A stretch of 64,000 bases of DNA from Marinimicrobium locisalis (GTDB taxonomy: Bacteria > Pseudomonadota > Gammaproteobacteria > Pseudomonadales > Cellvibrionaceae), in the NCBI RefSeq assembly GCF_039822625.1, contig NZ_JBDLLG010000013.1:1-64000 (forward strand), in the 5' to 3' direction. Position 1 is the first letter of the stretch. Each line of letters starts with the position of its first letter. This document shows, piece after piece, positions 40,024 through 49,641 of the stretch. The notes below the pieces were generated by a model, which saw nothing but the letters and a program-made list of their open reading frames with translations, made no database searches and had not been told where the DNA came from. Position numbers and translations under genes: made by a program.

Positions 40024-43000
40024 TTAACTCCTATCGTTCAGTATGCCTTTGAGAATGTCTCTTTGCTCTCTCTGTCGTAGTATATCAGATGGCCACTTCT
40101 TGTTGATCAACGCTTGTTGCTGACGAGGATCTAATTCTCCCCACCCATCAATATACTTTGAAGGGTTAGCAATTTTGTCTTGGTGTAAAGCGATCTGTCT
40201 TTCAAGTTTTGAAATACCTTTAGTTAGTTCTTCACTCGATCGAGCCAAATTATTTTTAAGGAAGCCAGCATGCTTCCCCCCTTCCTTGGCAACATCGAAT
40301 GAACTTTTTGTGCCGCCAGCATGATGCTCAAACTTTGGCTCCGGGATCTCCCCGGAACGTCGCCCAGGTACGATATCTTGCGTATTACCGTCCTCTAGGC
40401 GTTCCGCGTACTCATTTAGGTCGTCGAGCACTTTGGAGTTTTTGGGAAGCCGCTTTTTTAGCTGCTCAGCGGCGCTCTTGAGGATTCTTCCCCCAGGCAT
40501 GACGCCAACCGCGATCTCTACCGCAAAGTCCTTGCTCTTTTCTTCGAGAAGTTCGTTGACGCGGTCTTCATCGCCCGCCTTGATAGCTTCGCCGAGGTCT
40601 ATCGTCCATGAAACATACTGGTACGCAGTCCAAGCTTTGTCCAGCGCGATGAAAGCCGGAATCACCAAAAACCAAAAGGCATTGTGCTCCGCGGCATTCT
40701 TTGCGGTGCTGTCGGCTATGTTTACATCGCCGCCAAAAGCAAATGCGGAGAGGGCGGCCGACAGGCGGGCCATGTTGACGCCTTGTTCTTTATACTTATT
40801 GTAAAGCTCTTCCGCCTCTAGAGGTGTAAGCTCTCCCGTTCTGGCTCCATCTTCGGCTAAATTGAAAAAGTCCTGCCGAATCTGCTCGGCGACAAATTCG
40901 CCCACCACAGCGCCGCCGGCGCCGGACGCGCAGCCTTGCTCAACCTCGTCTGAGTTGCCGGAATCATTTGCCGATGTCGCCGCGCCCATAACGCAGCCCA
41001 GGGCGGCGTGGGCGATGTACTTGGTGGCGGTGTTTATGCGCAGTTCTTTGTCCTGGATCTTGCTGGCATCGCCAATTTTGTTGGCAAGCTCCTTACCGAG
41101 CAAGTTGATGGAGTTTTGGACAACGGCAGGGCCCAGGTTGGCGCCGAAATCGCTCAGGCTTCCGCCATTCATCACCGTATCCACGCCGGATGATACGGTT
41201 GCTTCGGTGAGCGCCTGTACTGCCTGCTGACCGAAGGATAGCTCCGCCATAGTGTCCTTCAGCGCGAAGTACTCGGGCGAGCCTTGGGCAATATCCATCT
41301 TCGCCGCCACGGCATCTAGCTCGGATTGGCTGACCTCGTTGGTGAAGAACTGAGCGTCCAGGTAATCCATGGCGCCCGCTGTCACCATGGCGGTGGCGAG
41401 ATTTCTCAAGGTGTCACTGGAGGCCAGCTCTTCAAGCGCGCCGCCCACATCACCATTGACGGCGCCATTGGCCACGGCCACGGACGCCTGGGAAATCATG
41501 GACGTGGTGCCTGCTTGAATAGAGGCATGCAGAGCCGAGCTGAATACCCCTTCTGCGGACTTTCCAACAATCATGTCCGCCAGGCCGCTTCCCGCCCCTT
41601 GCGTGGCAACGGCCACCGCAATCGATATAATGGCCATGGCGGCGGGGGAAAGCGTGGTGGAGCTTTCATCCCACTGCTCATGAGCGGTAATAATGGCTTG
41701 CCAGTCCTCGGGGGTTGTGTTCGCCCGAACGGTGTCAATCCAGTCCATCCCCTCAAAGTCAGCAATGTGGTCCAGCTGCTCATCCAGGCTCAGGTCCGGG
41801 TCGCCCTCATATTCCACCGAAACGCCATACAGCGCGTTGGCTTCAAAGCCGCCGACAATGCTGTTCATCACCCCGTTTTCAATATTGTGGCCACGGCTGG
41901 TGGAGCGAACGGTCAGGAGAGACTCCCTGACGGACTGATAGCTGAAGTGGTCGTTCTCCACGGTCATCAGCATATTCACTTTGCCGTTGTCCGCGTTGAC
42001 CACGGTCCCGTCTTGGGAGCGAATATCGGTCGCTTTTAGCGTAATATCCCCAAAAAGGGAATGAATGCGCACGCCTTTGCCAGCGTCCAGAACGGAGCGG
42101 ATGGCCACCGTTTTATAGGAGGAAATATCAGTCGTGGTGTCGTTCCACTTGGAGTGAGATTGGTATCGGCTCTCCTGAAGGTCGTCTTCAATGGTGATGC
42201 CGAGCGACGCCAGCAGGGTAATATGGCCCTCGTCACTGCTCAGCTCGGCGGCATCGATAACGATGTTCTCGTTTGCCATCAGGCTAATGGTTTCCTGGGC
42301 CGACAACCGGGAGGTAAGGAAGTGCGTCTGGCTCCGGCTGGAGTTGTACCAGCCGCCGTCATGGCTGGAGGAGGTGCCGTACTGAACCGAGCCGATATAG
42401 ATACTGCCGTCGGCCTCAAAGGTAATGCCGCCGGACGGGGCCTCCACAATGCCGCCTTCAATAAGAATATCGTTGGACGCTTGAAGCTTTACATTGCCCG
42501 TCCCCGACTGAACAGAGGCGATTTCACCAAACTTGCCCCCCTGAGAGCCACCGAAATCGTACCGGTGAACGATCGTACGGTTAATAATATTGTGCGCGCC
42601 AATGAACAAGTCGCCCTCGGCCATAACCTTACCCGAAAGGTTCTCCAGGTCGCCGTCGACCAGAACATTAAGGTAGCCATCTCCATGCAATACACCCTGG
42701 TTATTCTTCAGGTCGCCCGCCACTCTTAAGAAAGTCTCGCGGCCGCCCTTGAGGGTGACGCCGTCGATGGTCACGTTGGGGAAGTTGGCGACGCCATTGA
42801 ACGTCGTATCATGGTCCGTGACTTTGCGGGCTTGATAGGTGCCGTTATTGAGGTATACCACGGGAACGACAACGGTCTCTCCGTTAATCTCCCGGAACTC
42901 CGGCCACACGAGGGCGGGCTGACTGAGGCCACTGTTTGTCTGGTCGAGCCCCAGCGCCTCACCATAAAGGCGGTCACCGCCTTCACTCTCCAGGTACGCA

Positions 43001-43515
43001 AGGGCGTTCTGGTAAAGCGTATTGAGCTGCTTGGTTTCAGTGGCGTATTGGTTGGAGTCCGCATCGATCAGGTTGCGCCCCAGCAAATGCTGGATCTGAT
43101 GCCTGATATAACGGGACTGCACCAGCGGGGAGCCGATGTACCGGGGCTTCTCGTAGGTGGGAATAATAGTGGTAATGCCGCCGGTGTTAATGGGTACGTA
43201 GCGGGGTTCGCCCAGGTGGTGGCGGTATGGCTGTTCTTCCAGTGTGCTATAGAAGCTCTCCAGGTCCGTGGCCCCGCCGGGGGCGGACTGCTCCATAAAC
43301 TCGTGCGTGCCGTATTTACCGTCGTCATAGGACGCGGCGGGTACGAATAGGGGGCTGCTGGCTATGTCGCGCTCAATGGTCCGGTTTGAAAGCACGGACG
43401 CCTGAGCGGCCACGCTTCCTTGAAGCAGAAGCACAAAGCACAGAAAGTAGGCGCACAGGCGCTTGAACCCGGTGGAAACTCGAACCTGCTGCAATAATGT
43501 AGAGTCAGTTTTCAT
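40024..43515 (-). CDS. Hemagglutinin/CdiA-like exoprotein with polymorphic toxin tail
   Basis: ATG 43515 behind GGAG gives 1163 residues with a hydrophobic export segment (LCAYFLCFVLLLQGSVAAQAS). Residues about 230-560 have beta-helix-type repeats (LKNNQGVLHGDGYLNVLVDGDLENLSG, FEADGSIYIGS). A DUF637/CdiA pretoxin-like part, ALGCVMGAATSANDSGN and EQGCASGAGGAVVGEFVAEQI, lies near 860-910. The last about 110 residues (HAGFLKNNLARSSEELTKGI...DPRQQQALINKKWPSDI) are basic and look like a toxin module seen at ends of polymorphic toxins; activity is unknown. There is no TPS domain of its own. It lies 14 bases behind the TPS-domain gene. Confidence 0.75.
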   Translation of the reverse strand: MKTDSTLLQQVRVSTGFKRLCAYFLCFVLLLQGSVAAQASVLSNRTIERDIASSPLFVPAASYDDGKYGTHEFMEQSAPGGATDLESFYSTLEEQPYRHHLGEPRYVPINTGGITTIIPTYEKPRYIGSPLVQSRYIRHQIQHLLGRNLIDADSNQYATETKQLNTLYQNALAYLESEGGDRLYGEALGLDQTNSGLSQPALVWPEFREINGETVVVPVVYLNNGTYQARKVTDHDTTFNGVANFPNVTIDGVTLKGGRETFLRVAGDLKNNQGVLHGDGYLNVLVDGDLENLSGKVMAEGDLFIGAHNIINRTIVHRYDFGGSQGGKFGEIASVQSGTGNVKLQASNDILIEGGIVEAPSGGITFEADGSIYIGSVQYGTSSSHDGGWYNSSRSQTHFLTSRLSAQETISLMANENIVIDAAELSSDEGHITLLASLGITIEDDLQESRYQSHSKWNDTTTDISSYKTVAIRSVLDAGKGVRIHSLFGDITLKATDIRSQDGTVVNADNGKVNMLMTVENDHFSYQSVRESLLTVRSTSRGHNIENGVMNSIVGGFEANALYGVSVEYEGDPDLSLDEQLDHIADFEGMDWIDTVRANTTPEDWQAIITAHEQWDESSTTLSPAAMAIISIAVAVATQGAGSGLADMIVGKSAEGVFSSALHASIQAGTTSMISQASVAVANGAVNGDVGGALEELASSDTLRNLATAMVTAGAMDYLDAQFFTNEVSQSELDAVAAKMDIAQGSPEYFALKDTMAELSFGQQAVQALTEATVSSGVDTVMNGGSLSDFGANLGPAVVQNSINLLGKELANKIGDASKIQDKELRINTATKYIAHAALGCVMGAATSANDSGNSDEVEQGCASGAGGAVVGEFVAEQIRQDFFNLAEDGARTGELTPLEAEELYNKYKEQGVNMARLSAALSAFAFGGDVNIADSTAKNAAEHNAFWFLVIPAFIALDKAWTAYQYVSWTIDLGEAIKAGDEDRVNELLEEKSKDFAVEIAVGVMPGGRILKSAAEQLKKRLPKNSKVLDDLNEYAERLEDGNTQDIVPGRRSGEIPEPKFEHHAGGTKSSFDVAKEGGKHAGFLKNNLARSSEELTKGISKLERQIALHQDKIANPSKYIDGWGELDPRQQQALINKKWPSDILRQREQRDILKGILNDRS

Positions 43516-43529
43516 TCCGTTAGTCTCCA

Positions 43530-46040
43530 TTAGTCCCACCACTTCACTTCGTCAACAAAGCTCATAAAAGCCTCTTTCAGCCGTTCGTACAGCGCCTTGA
43601 TCTCTTCGAAAATCGAGAACGAGTCCGTCCCACTGTTTCGGGTCGTGTTATCGGGCACGCTGCCAGACATATCGTATTCAATTCGCTCCCAGTAGGAGAT
43701 ATCAATGGTTCCCCGCTCCAAGTCCACCTCGTTTGACACCCCGGCCCGCCGAGTCTCGGAGCCGCCGGTGAAGCCTTTGTCCGTGTAAAAGTTGGTCGTA
43801 TATTTCTCGTAGTCTTGCATCAGCTCGTCGACCACATCGTCCACGTAGCCTTCAAAGGGGCTGTAATCTGTAAAGAGGCTGTACGCCTCGGACAGCTCCT
43901 TGCTATCCATATCGTCATCGGTGTGGTAAACCCTCGAGTTACCATTGATGTAGAACAGCGAATCCATCTGCTGGGGGTCGGTTACCATCTCTTTGGTATC
44001 ACTACTCTTGCAGTAAAGCTCTTTCGCCCTCTGCTCGGTCATGGACTCCGGGCGCTCGGCCACGGAGCGAATGCAATGGTAGCCGTAGTATTTCACCTGG
44101 GAGAGGGACTTTACCGCCCCCATGTGGGCCATGCCGGCATCAATGAACCCCCAGTTACCCCTTCCGAAGGAGTCGGTCCTGAAAGAGGCATTCCCAAATA
44201 TTTCCACGTAAGCCATGCTGTTGAGAAAAAACTCGTCCGTATGCGCGGCGAAGTCATTCATGGAGAACAACACGCCAGGCGGGGCGTAGGTCGCCGCGCG
44301 GGATTTCATAATTTCGGAGTTGACTTGTTCCTTCTCATCTCCGCCGTTGTGTATCTCTACGTAGCTGTCGTGTTGCAAGTCCAGGATCGACAGCACACGG
44401 TACCGCTCGTTAAGAAGCACCCCGGTGGAGAAATTGACAGAAGCGTCCGAGCCCTCGGCCCCTAAATGCGCCGATGAATTGACGATATAACGCCCGGCAT
44501 TGATGTGAAGAGAGTGCTCCGCCACCGTGGACACTTGGTTGAGGAGGGCTCGCTGCAGAGTGAGCGGCCCCTCTTCTTCCAGAATCTCATAGTAGGGGTT
44601 AATGTTCTCAAAAGCGTTGGTTTTGATTTTAATGTTCCGCCCGCGAATATGGGCGGTGCGGCTGGCCGGAACCGGCTTGGCGGCTAGGTTCGCCTCTTTG
44701 TGCACGCCCGCGGTGTAGTACACACCCAACTTCTTCTCATCCAGCTCATCATAGAAATCGCCGTTGATGGGCAGCGGTTTTGTGTGCTCGGAGTAGTAAG
44801 GCGTGCGGGAGCCGTTAATAATATAGCTGTTGGCGCGCTCCGTATCGGTTTCCAGCTGTATGACATCAGCGAGAATGCGGCCTCCATAACGGTTGGCCAG
44901 CAAGTGTTCGCCCCACACTTTCACCGAACCCGAACCGAGGATGTTCCCTTCATTGATGAACCGGGCGCCGGAAAACTCGGCCGTAACCGCGCTCACCTTG
45001 CTTCGCTGAGTAAGGCGGCCACCCGCGATCGCCTCAAAAAGCTGGCCCTGGAAGTGCCTTCCCGAGGCAAGCGTCAGCCCGCCCACGGATTTGATGCCTA
45101 ACTGGCCTTGGGTAGTCTGATTAGCCCTAACGGACAGGGTGCCGCCCGCGTAATGGGTGATAGCAATCCGCTCGTTAGAGATAACCTGTTGATTTCTATA
45201 GCGCACCGAAGAGAGTAGGGAAGTGCGGGTATCCGCCGCTACCGCGAAGCTTGCCGGGGCCGCCAGGGACCACTTTACACTCACGGCCTTCACCGTCCCG
45301 CGCAGCGTGCTTACAGAGGCGGTGGTGTCGTAATCCAGAATCTTCTGCGTGTCATAATCCCACCGGTGTTTCCCCGTCATAAACCGCGCCGCGGCGGTAC
45401 CTATGGTGTAATTGCCCGTCTCCGCCGCATCATAGCTCCCGCTGCTATTCTTCACGGCTTTTTGGTGCAGGTCGAGCGTGCCCGAGGTATTGATTCTGCC
45501 CGCCAATACGTCCAGCGTAATGGCCCCCGGTGCCCTCAGCCCGTTAAGTGCCACCAGCCCGTTCGCCGAAGCACGAAACGCGCCCAACTGAGCGGATCCG
45601 GCAGAAGGGTTGTAACTCCCGTCATTTACAACAAAGGTGATGCGGTGAAAGTTCTTTAATTCACACCCGTTACAACGAATCGAGCCAGAGGCCCGGGGAA
45701 CCACGAAAACAATATCGGCGGCGGCCTCGCCCACCTCAACAGTGTTGTTCAGCACCACGGAGTCGGCGATGATCACAATGGTAGCCGGCACCGGCCCCAC
45801 ATTATCGCCCATGGGGTTGAGCACGCTCAGTGGCCTGTCGTCCGTCTCGAAGCGGTCAAAGCGGTTGATAGATAGGCCGGAGGCGTTGGGTGGGGCCAGC
45901 GTCATTACATCGACACTCGAGCTCACCCGGTGGAGTTTTACCGAAGCGCCGTGCCCGCTGTAATCCGAAGCCCACGCATACTGGCCGGCCAGCACCATCC
46001 ATGCAATGCACAGTAAAGCAACACCTTTCCCCAAGGGCAT
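43530..46040 (-). CDS. Two-partner-secretion domain exoprotein
   Basis: The 836-residue product has a signal peptide (GVALLCIAWMVLAGQYAWAS). An N-terminal TPS-like region follows, with GLSINRFDRFETDDRPLSVLNPMGD near residue 53, echoing the GLSHNxFDxFNV...LVLNN of filamentous hemagglutinins. Extended beta-rich sequence (GAITLDVLAGRINTSGTLDL, GGTLSVRANQTTQGQLGIKSVGGLTL) suits a beta-helix. The C-terminal 150 residues are acidic and different. With the next gene it looks like one exoprotein split in two. No TpsB-type outer-membrane transporter is within the window. Confidence 0.7.
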   Translation of the reverse strand: MPLGKGVALLCIAWMVLAGQYAWASDYSGHGASVKLHRVSSSVDVMTLAPPNASGLSINRFDRFETDDRPLSVLNPMGDNVGPVPATIVIIADSVVLNNTVEVGEAAADIVFVVPRASGSIRCNGCELKNFHRITFVVNDGSYNPSAGSAQLGAFRASANGLVALNGLRAPGAITLDVLAGRINTSGTLDLHQKAVKNSSGSYDAAETGNYTIGTAAARFMTGKHRWDYDTQKILDYDTTASVSTLRGTVKAVSVKWSLAAPASFAVAADTRTSLLSSVRYRNQQVISNERIAITHYAGGTLSVRANQTTQGQLGIKSVGGLTLASGRHFQGQLFEAIAGGRLTQRSKVSAVTAEFSGARFINEGNILGSGSVKVWGEHLLANRYGGRILADVIQLETDTERANSYIINGSRTPYYSEHTKPLPINGDFYDELDEKKLGVYYTAGVHKEANLAAKPVPASRTAHIRGRNIKIKTNAFENINPYYEILEEEGPLTLQRALLNQVSTVAEHSLHINAGRYIVNSSAHLGAEGSDASVNFSTGVLLNERYRVLSILDLQHDSYVEIHNGGDEKEQVNSEIMKSRAATYAPPGVLFSMNDFAAHTDEFFLNSMAYVEIFGNASFRTDSFGRGNWGFIDAGMAHMGAVKSLSQVKYYGYHCIRSVAERPESMTEQRAKELYCKSSDTKEMVTDPQQMDSLFYINGNSRVYHTDDDMDSKELSEAYSLFTDYSPFEGYVDDVVDELMQDYEKYTTNFYTDKGFTGGSETRRAGVSNEVDLERGTIDISYWERIEYDMSGSVPDNTTRNSGTDSFSIFEEIKALYERLKEAFMSFVDEVKWWD

Positions 46041-46800
46041 AAATCCTCCGTATTCGCCAGTTCTGGCGGTAGTTAATCAGTCGCTATAAAGAAGCGTGTG
46101 TGTTCAGCTCGCCCGGAATGTCATGCAGCAACGGCCAAACGCACCCGTGAGGCTGGCCAGCGGGCATAGCCATCGGTGAGCAAAAACCGAGGTGGGTCGA
46201 TGCTGTGCGGTAGGCTGGCGTGCGAGTGTTGGGTAAATTCTGCCGCAGGGTGAGCAGTGGGATCGATTTCGGTAAACGGCCCTGTTTCATGGTGTCGGGT
46301 TCCTTGAACCTTTTTCTGGTCTTTATTCTGGTTGAAACGCCATTGCGGCGGTGAGTATGATAATCGGAAGTGGGGCAGGGGGCAAGCTGCCAGCGCCGCT
46401 TTTTCGGGTCGACTTAATAGTATGACAATTCCCGAGCCTTCCGTGTGACCAAAAGAGGTAGAGTGCTACGGTGTGGCCCATAGGGAAAACCGATAAGGTG
46501 CGCTGTGCCCATATATTAAAATAACGCATTCAATGGTATGCAAGCGGCTTATTCTTTGGGTACAATTTATCCAGCCCGGTACAGGACTACAGTGCTGTAA
46601 TGGAAAATCGTTATTTGGATGTAACTAAGGAAGCCACCTTTCCTAAACGCCTTTCATAGTTTGTCCTGCGCGATCTTCTCTGTGCTTTCACCGGGAGTGC
46701 CGGGCCGTATTGTCCGTGTAAAGCTTATTCGAGCGCGCAAGCTCCGGTCGAGTGCCAGGGCCGAGCTGCGGCGGCTCCTCAACCTTAGAGACAGTGAAAA
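46041..46800. other. 760-bp intergenic region, no supported gene
   Basis: Between the divergent exoprotein operon and the small exported protein genes I see only short frames (46084-46290 and 46323-46529, minus strand). Neither has a ribosome binding site nor family resemblance. The region must hold the promoters of both flanking gene sets; no motif stands out. Confidence 0.5.
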
Positions 46801-47175
46801 ATGAACAAGTTACCCAATGCGCCTGTGGCGCCAAAATCATTTATGGGTTTGGCCGGCAAGCTCTCCACCTTTCTTCTTGTGGCATTGTTGGCTCATACCG
46901 CCGACGCTAAAAAGACCGTGAGAGGGGAGGTGGCAAGAATCTACCCGGCTAGCAACGCCATTCACTTTAGGCTTAAAAATGATGACTGCATTAGCGGCTC
47001 GCAATATTACTATTTTAACCTTACAGACGCCTCTGGAGAGGCTTCAGAGTTATCCAAGGCCTGGTACGCTCTTCTGCTTTCCGCCTCTGTGTCGGGAAAA
47101 GGGATCGCGGTGAGCGTTGAGGAGTGTTTGGACGAAGGGCGTATCCCAGTTCGATACATTTATCAGGATTTTTAA
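46801..47175 (+). CDS. Small exported protein, family member 1
   Basis: The 124-residue product has a signal peptide ending LLVALLAHTADA. The mature part has two Cys (KNDDCISGS and VEECLDEG) and the pattern WYALLLSASVSGKGIAVSVEEC, then PVRYIYQDF. The two following genes share this layout of one helix rich in small residues, (A/S)GK, a strand, Cys and a final strand. No function is known to me. Confidence 0.7.
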   Translation: MNKLPNAPVAPKSFMGLAGKLSTFLLVALLAHTADAKKTVRGEVARIYPASNAIHFRLKNDDCISGSQYYYFNLTDASGEASELSKAWYALLLSASVSGKGIAVSVEECLDEGRIPVRYIYQDF

Positions 47176-47316
47176 TGTCTCAGCCGTTTGTGAGTCAGTA
47201 GTTATAATTTTGATCCTTCACTGAAGGAGCACAGGCAAAGGAGGAGTCATTGTCCCTCCAGCCAATTTTAACCCATTGTTCAATAGAAGTTACAGTCAGT
47301 TGAGGGGTGTTTTCTA

Positions 47317-47670
47317 ATGAAATTACGAAGCGCGCAAGTGGCGGTGCTAGTGGCAATGTTCACTCTATCCGCGACCGCCAGCGCGAACTACCTTGGGAAC
47401 AGGGAACCGCGTTCGATTTTTGGCGCCGGCGTCATTAAGTTTGGAGTTGATAACCCGCCGGACGATACCTGCGATTACCATAATAGAACGTTTAAGTTCG
47501 ACGGAACGACTGAGCGAGGGAAGAATATTCTGTCGATTCTTTTAGCGGCGAAGATGGCTGGAAAGAACGTTAATATTTGGTATTCGCCCAGCTCTAAGCC
47601 CGGAACCTCTGCTTCAACCGGGTGTACAATAAACGATATGGCCATAATTAATGAGATTGGGATTAACTGA
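47317..47670 (+). CDS. Small exported protein, family member 2
   Basis: The 117-residue product has a signal peptide ending LSATASA. The mature part has Cys in DDTCDYHN and STGCTIND around the shared core NILSILLAAKMAGKNVNIWY, ending INEIGIN. It lies 141 bp after member 1. The sequence is poorer in GC than the neighbouring housekeeping genes. Confidence 0.7.
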   Translation: MKLRSAQVAVLVAMFTLSATASANYLGNREPRSIFGAGVIKFGVDNPPDDTCDYHNRTFKFDGTTERGKNILSILLAAKMAGKNVNIWYSPSSKPGTSASTGCTINDMAIINEIGIN

Positions 47671-47743
47671 TCTGGACGTTATCGAATATTCTTCCCGCCA
47701 TTAATGGCGGATTGACGTGTGCTGCGCGAAACAAGGAGGCGCT

Positions 47744-48067
47744 ATGAAAACTGCAATTTTTATCCTCTCGCTGGTTGTATCATTCCATGCTTCTGCGGAC
47801 TGGACCTCTAACTCTAAGATTAACTCTATCAAAATAACCAGTAGCGGTGATGCGTTGGTAGATTTATCCAGTTATGAAGCTTTTTCCTCTGGGGGCGGTG
47901 TTCACTGCGAGAAAGACGTGTTTATTCTCAGTTCTGATGATAACGGCTTTAAAGCGAGGTACTCTGCGATTCTTTCGGCGCACATGGCTGGCCGAAAAGT
48001 AAAGTTCACTTATTATGGGTGCCAGGGTGCACACATCAAAGTTGGCTCGGTTGTTATTCCTTCTTAG
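47744..48067 (+). CDS. Small exported protein, family member 3
   Basis: From ATG 47744 behind AGGAGG the 107-residue product has a short signal peptide (KTAIFILSLVVSFHASA). The shared core is YSAILSAHMAGRKVKFTYYGC, with a partner Cys in GGVHCEKD. It ends IKVGSVVIPS. It is the shortest of the three and lies 110 bp before the astacin-like protease. Confidence 0.7.
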   Translation: MKTAIFILSLVVSFHASADWTSNSKINSIKITSSGDALVDLSSYEAFSSGGGVHCEKDVFILSSDDNGFKARYSAILSAHMAGRKVKFTYYGCQGAHIKVGSVVIPS

Positions 48068-48177
48068 CTGGCTGAAATCGGGGCGGCTGAGTGAAAAGGC
48101 GCTCCGGTAGGTAGACTTTAAGATATTAGTAGTAGGGCGGTTATAAGTAAGCGCACATTTAAAGAGTTGGAGTTCTT

Positions 48178-49362
48178 ATGGAATACAAAGGAAAGGTATT
48201 GTCGGTTGTGGTTGCTGTGCTCTCTTTGGCCTGGGCGAGCACTGCGACCTCGGAGATCCAACGGTTACCCTTAGAGGAAGAGTTGCCCGATTCTCTTGGA
48301 GAAACCTATATCAGTGGGTTCGGTTTTTATAACAAGAAGGTTGTTTATGAGAAAGTTAATGGTCTAGCTGTTTTGGAAGGCGACATTATTCTGGGGACCG
48401 TGGAGGAAGCTGAGAGGTGGAAGGAGCTGCATAGTGGCACTCCTTCCTCGGAAATTGGTCCTCAGTCGATAATTATCACAGGGCAGAGGTATCGTTGGCC
48501 CAATAACGTCATCCCCTTTCAGTTCAGTGAAGAGATTTCCGCCCCGATAAGGAGTACGACTGAGGAGGCTATTGCCCACTGGGAAGCGAATACACCGATC
48601 AGGTTCGTGGAGCGCACTGCACAGAACGCCGATGAATATCCGGATTTTGTTGAGATCGTCAACGAGGAAGAGGCTTGTAGAGCTACGGTTGGCAGAAGAA
48701 CGGGCCGCCAAACGGTTAACCTGTTCGAGCGGTGCAGTTTTGGCAACGTGGTCCACGAATTTGGCCATACCTTGGGGCTTTGGCATGAGCATTCAAGAGA
48801 AGATAGAGATGAGTTTATCGAGATTAAGTGGAGCAATATCGATCCTGATCCGGCTATCCGGTCCAACTTCAACCAGCACATCGATATAGCGGATGATATT
48901 GGAAAGTATGACTACAATTCGATCATGCACTATGGGCCATACGCGTATGCGGTTGATAAGACGCTACCCACCATTGTTCCCACCCAGGATGGTGTGCAAA
49001 TTGGCCAACGCGAAGGCTTGAGTCAAGGAGATATCGCCTCCATCACTGAGCACTATCCAGAGTTTTTGCCTCAAGCGAAGATTGCTAGGAGTCAATACTC
49101 CGTATTCTGGGGGAATGAGGTTTTTCTTGACGGCAGGTCCTCATACGCCCCCAATGGTGAGCCCCTTAGCTTCTCCTGGCGTCTTGGCGATGGGACCATG
49201 GCCAGTGGCGTGAGGCGGCTGACTCACTTATATTCAGAGCGCGGACAATATACCTCGACCCTAACTGTGGTGGATACCGACGGTAACCAGGATGAAGACC
49301 AGGCCACAGTAACCGTATATGGCGTGGAGGCCATCCTCCCAGCCATCACGATGCTACTTTAG
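48178..49362 (+). CDS. Secreted astacin-type zinc protease with PKD domain
   Basis: The 394-residue product has a signal peptide ending near TATSE. The M12A catalytic domain carries the zinc site HEFGHTLGLWHEHSREDRD near residue 197, with all three His and the Glu of the astacin signature, and the Met-turn region NSIMHYGPYAY. A C-terminal PKD domain (about 305-385) shows DGRSSYAPNGEPLSFSWRLGDG and YTSTLTVVDTDGN. PKD domains often bind polymers or keep secreted hydrolases at surfaces. A strong terminator follows. Confidence 0.9.
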   Translation: MEYKGKVLSVVVAVLSLAWASTATSEIQRLPLEEELPDSLGETYISGFGFYNKKVVYEKVNGLAVLEGDIILGTVEEAERWKELHSGTPSSEIGPQSIIITGQRYRWPNNVIPFQFSEEISAPIRSTTEEAIAHWEANTPIRFVERTAQNADEYPDFVEIVNEEEACRATVGRRTGRQTVNLFERCSFGNVVHEFGHTLGLWHEHSREDRDEFIEIKWSNIDPDPAIRSNFNQHIDIADDIGKYDYNSIMHYGPYAYAVDKTLPTIVPTQDGVQIGQREGLSQGDIASITEHYPEFLPQAKIARSQYSVFWGNEVFLDGRSSYAPNGEPLSFSWRLGDGTMASGVRRLTHLYSERGQYTSTLTVVDTDGNQDEDQATVTVYGVEAILPAITMLL

Positions 49363-49368
49363 AGCGCC

Positions 49369-49401
49369 GCAGGCACCCGGCGCGCTCGGGTGCCTGCTTT
49401 T
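49369..49401 (+). terminator. Intrinsic terminator behind the protease gene
   Basis: GCAGGCACCCG (49369-49379) and CGGGTGCCTGC (49387-49397) form a perfect 11-bp stem, followed by TTTT. It starts 7 bases after the protease stop. Confidence 0.9.
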
Positions 49402-49641
49402 GGGCGGGCTGCCAAAGTGTCCGGGCGGCAAGTGCGAGGTTGCCACTTTTGTTACCTGCCGCACTAAGTTCTGCATGGTTCATCCAGCTCAAAACTGTTA
49501 AGCAGTTCACGAAATGGCGCATTAACTGCAATTGCTCGTTGTCACCTATTACTGCTGACACTACAATCCACAATCAAGGGTTTGCTGCCAAAGAATAAAT
49601 CTAACATTTAACGCCGGTTACAAATATCAGGAGGATTTGAC

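Noticed and set aside
46084..46529. Two short minus-strand frames upstream of the exoprotein operon
   Set aside because: No ribosome binding sites, no recognisable domain and no neighbour support.
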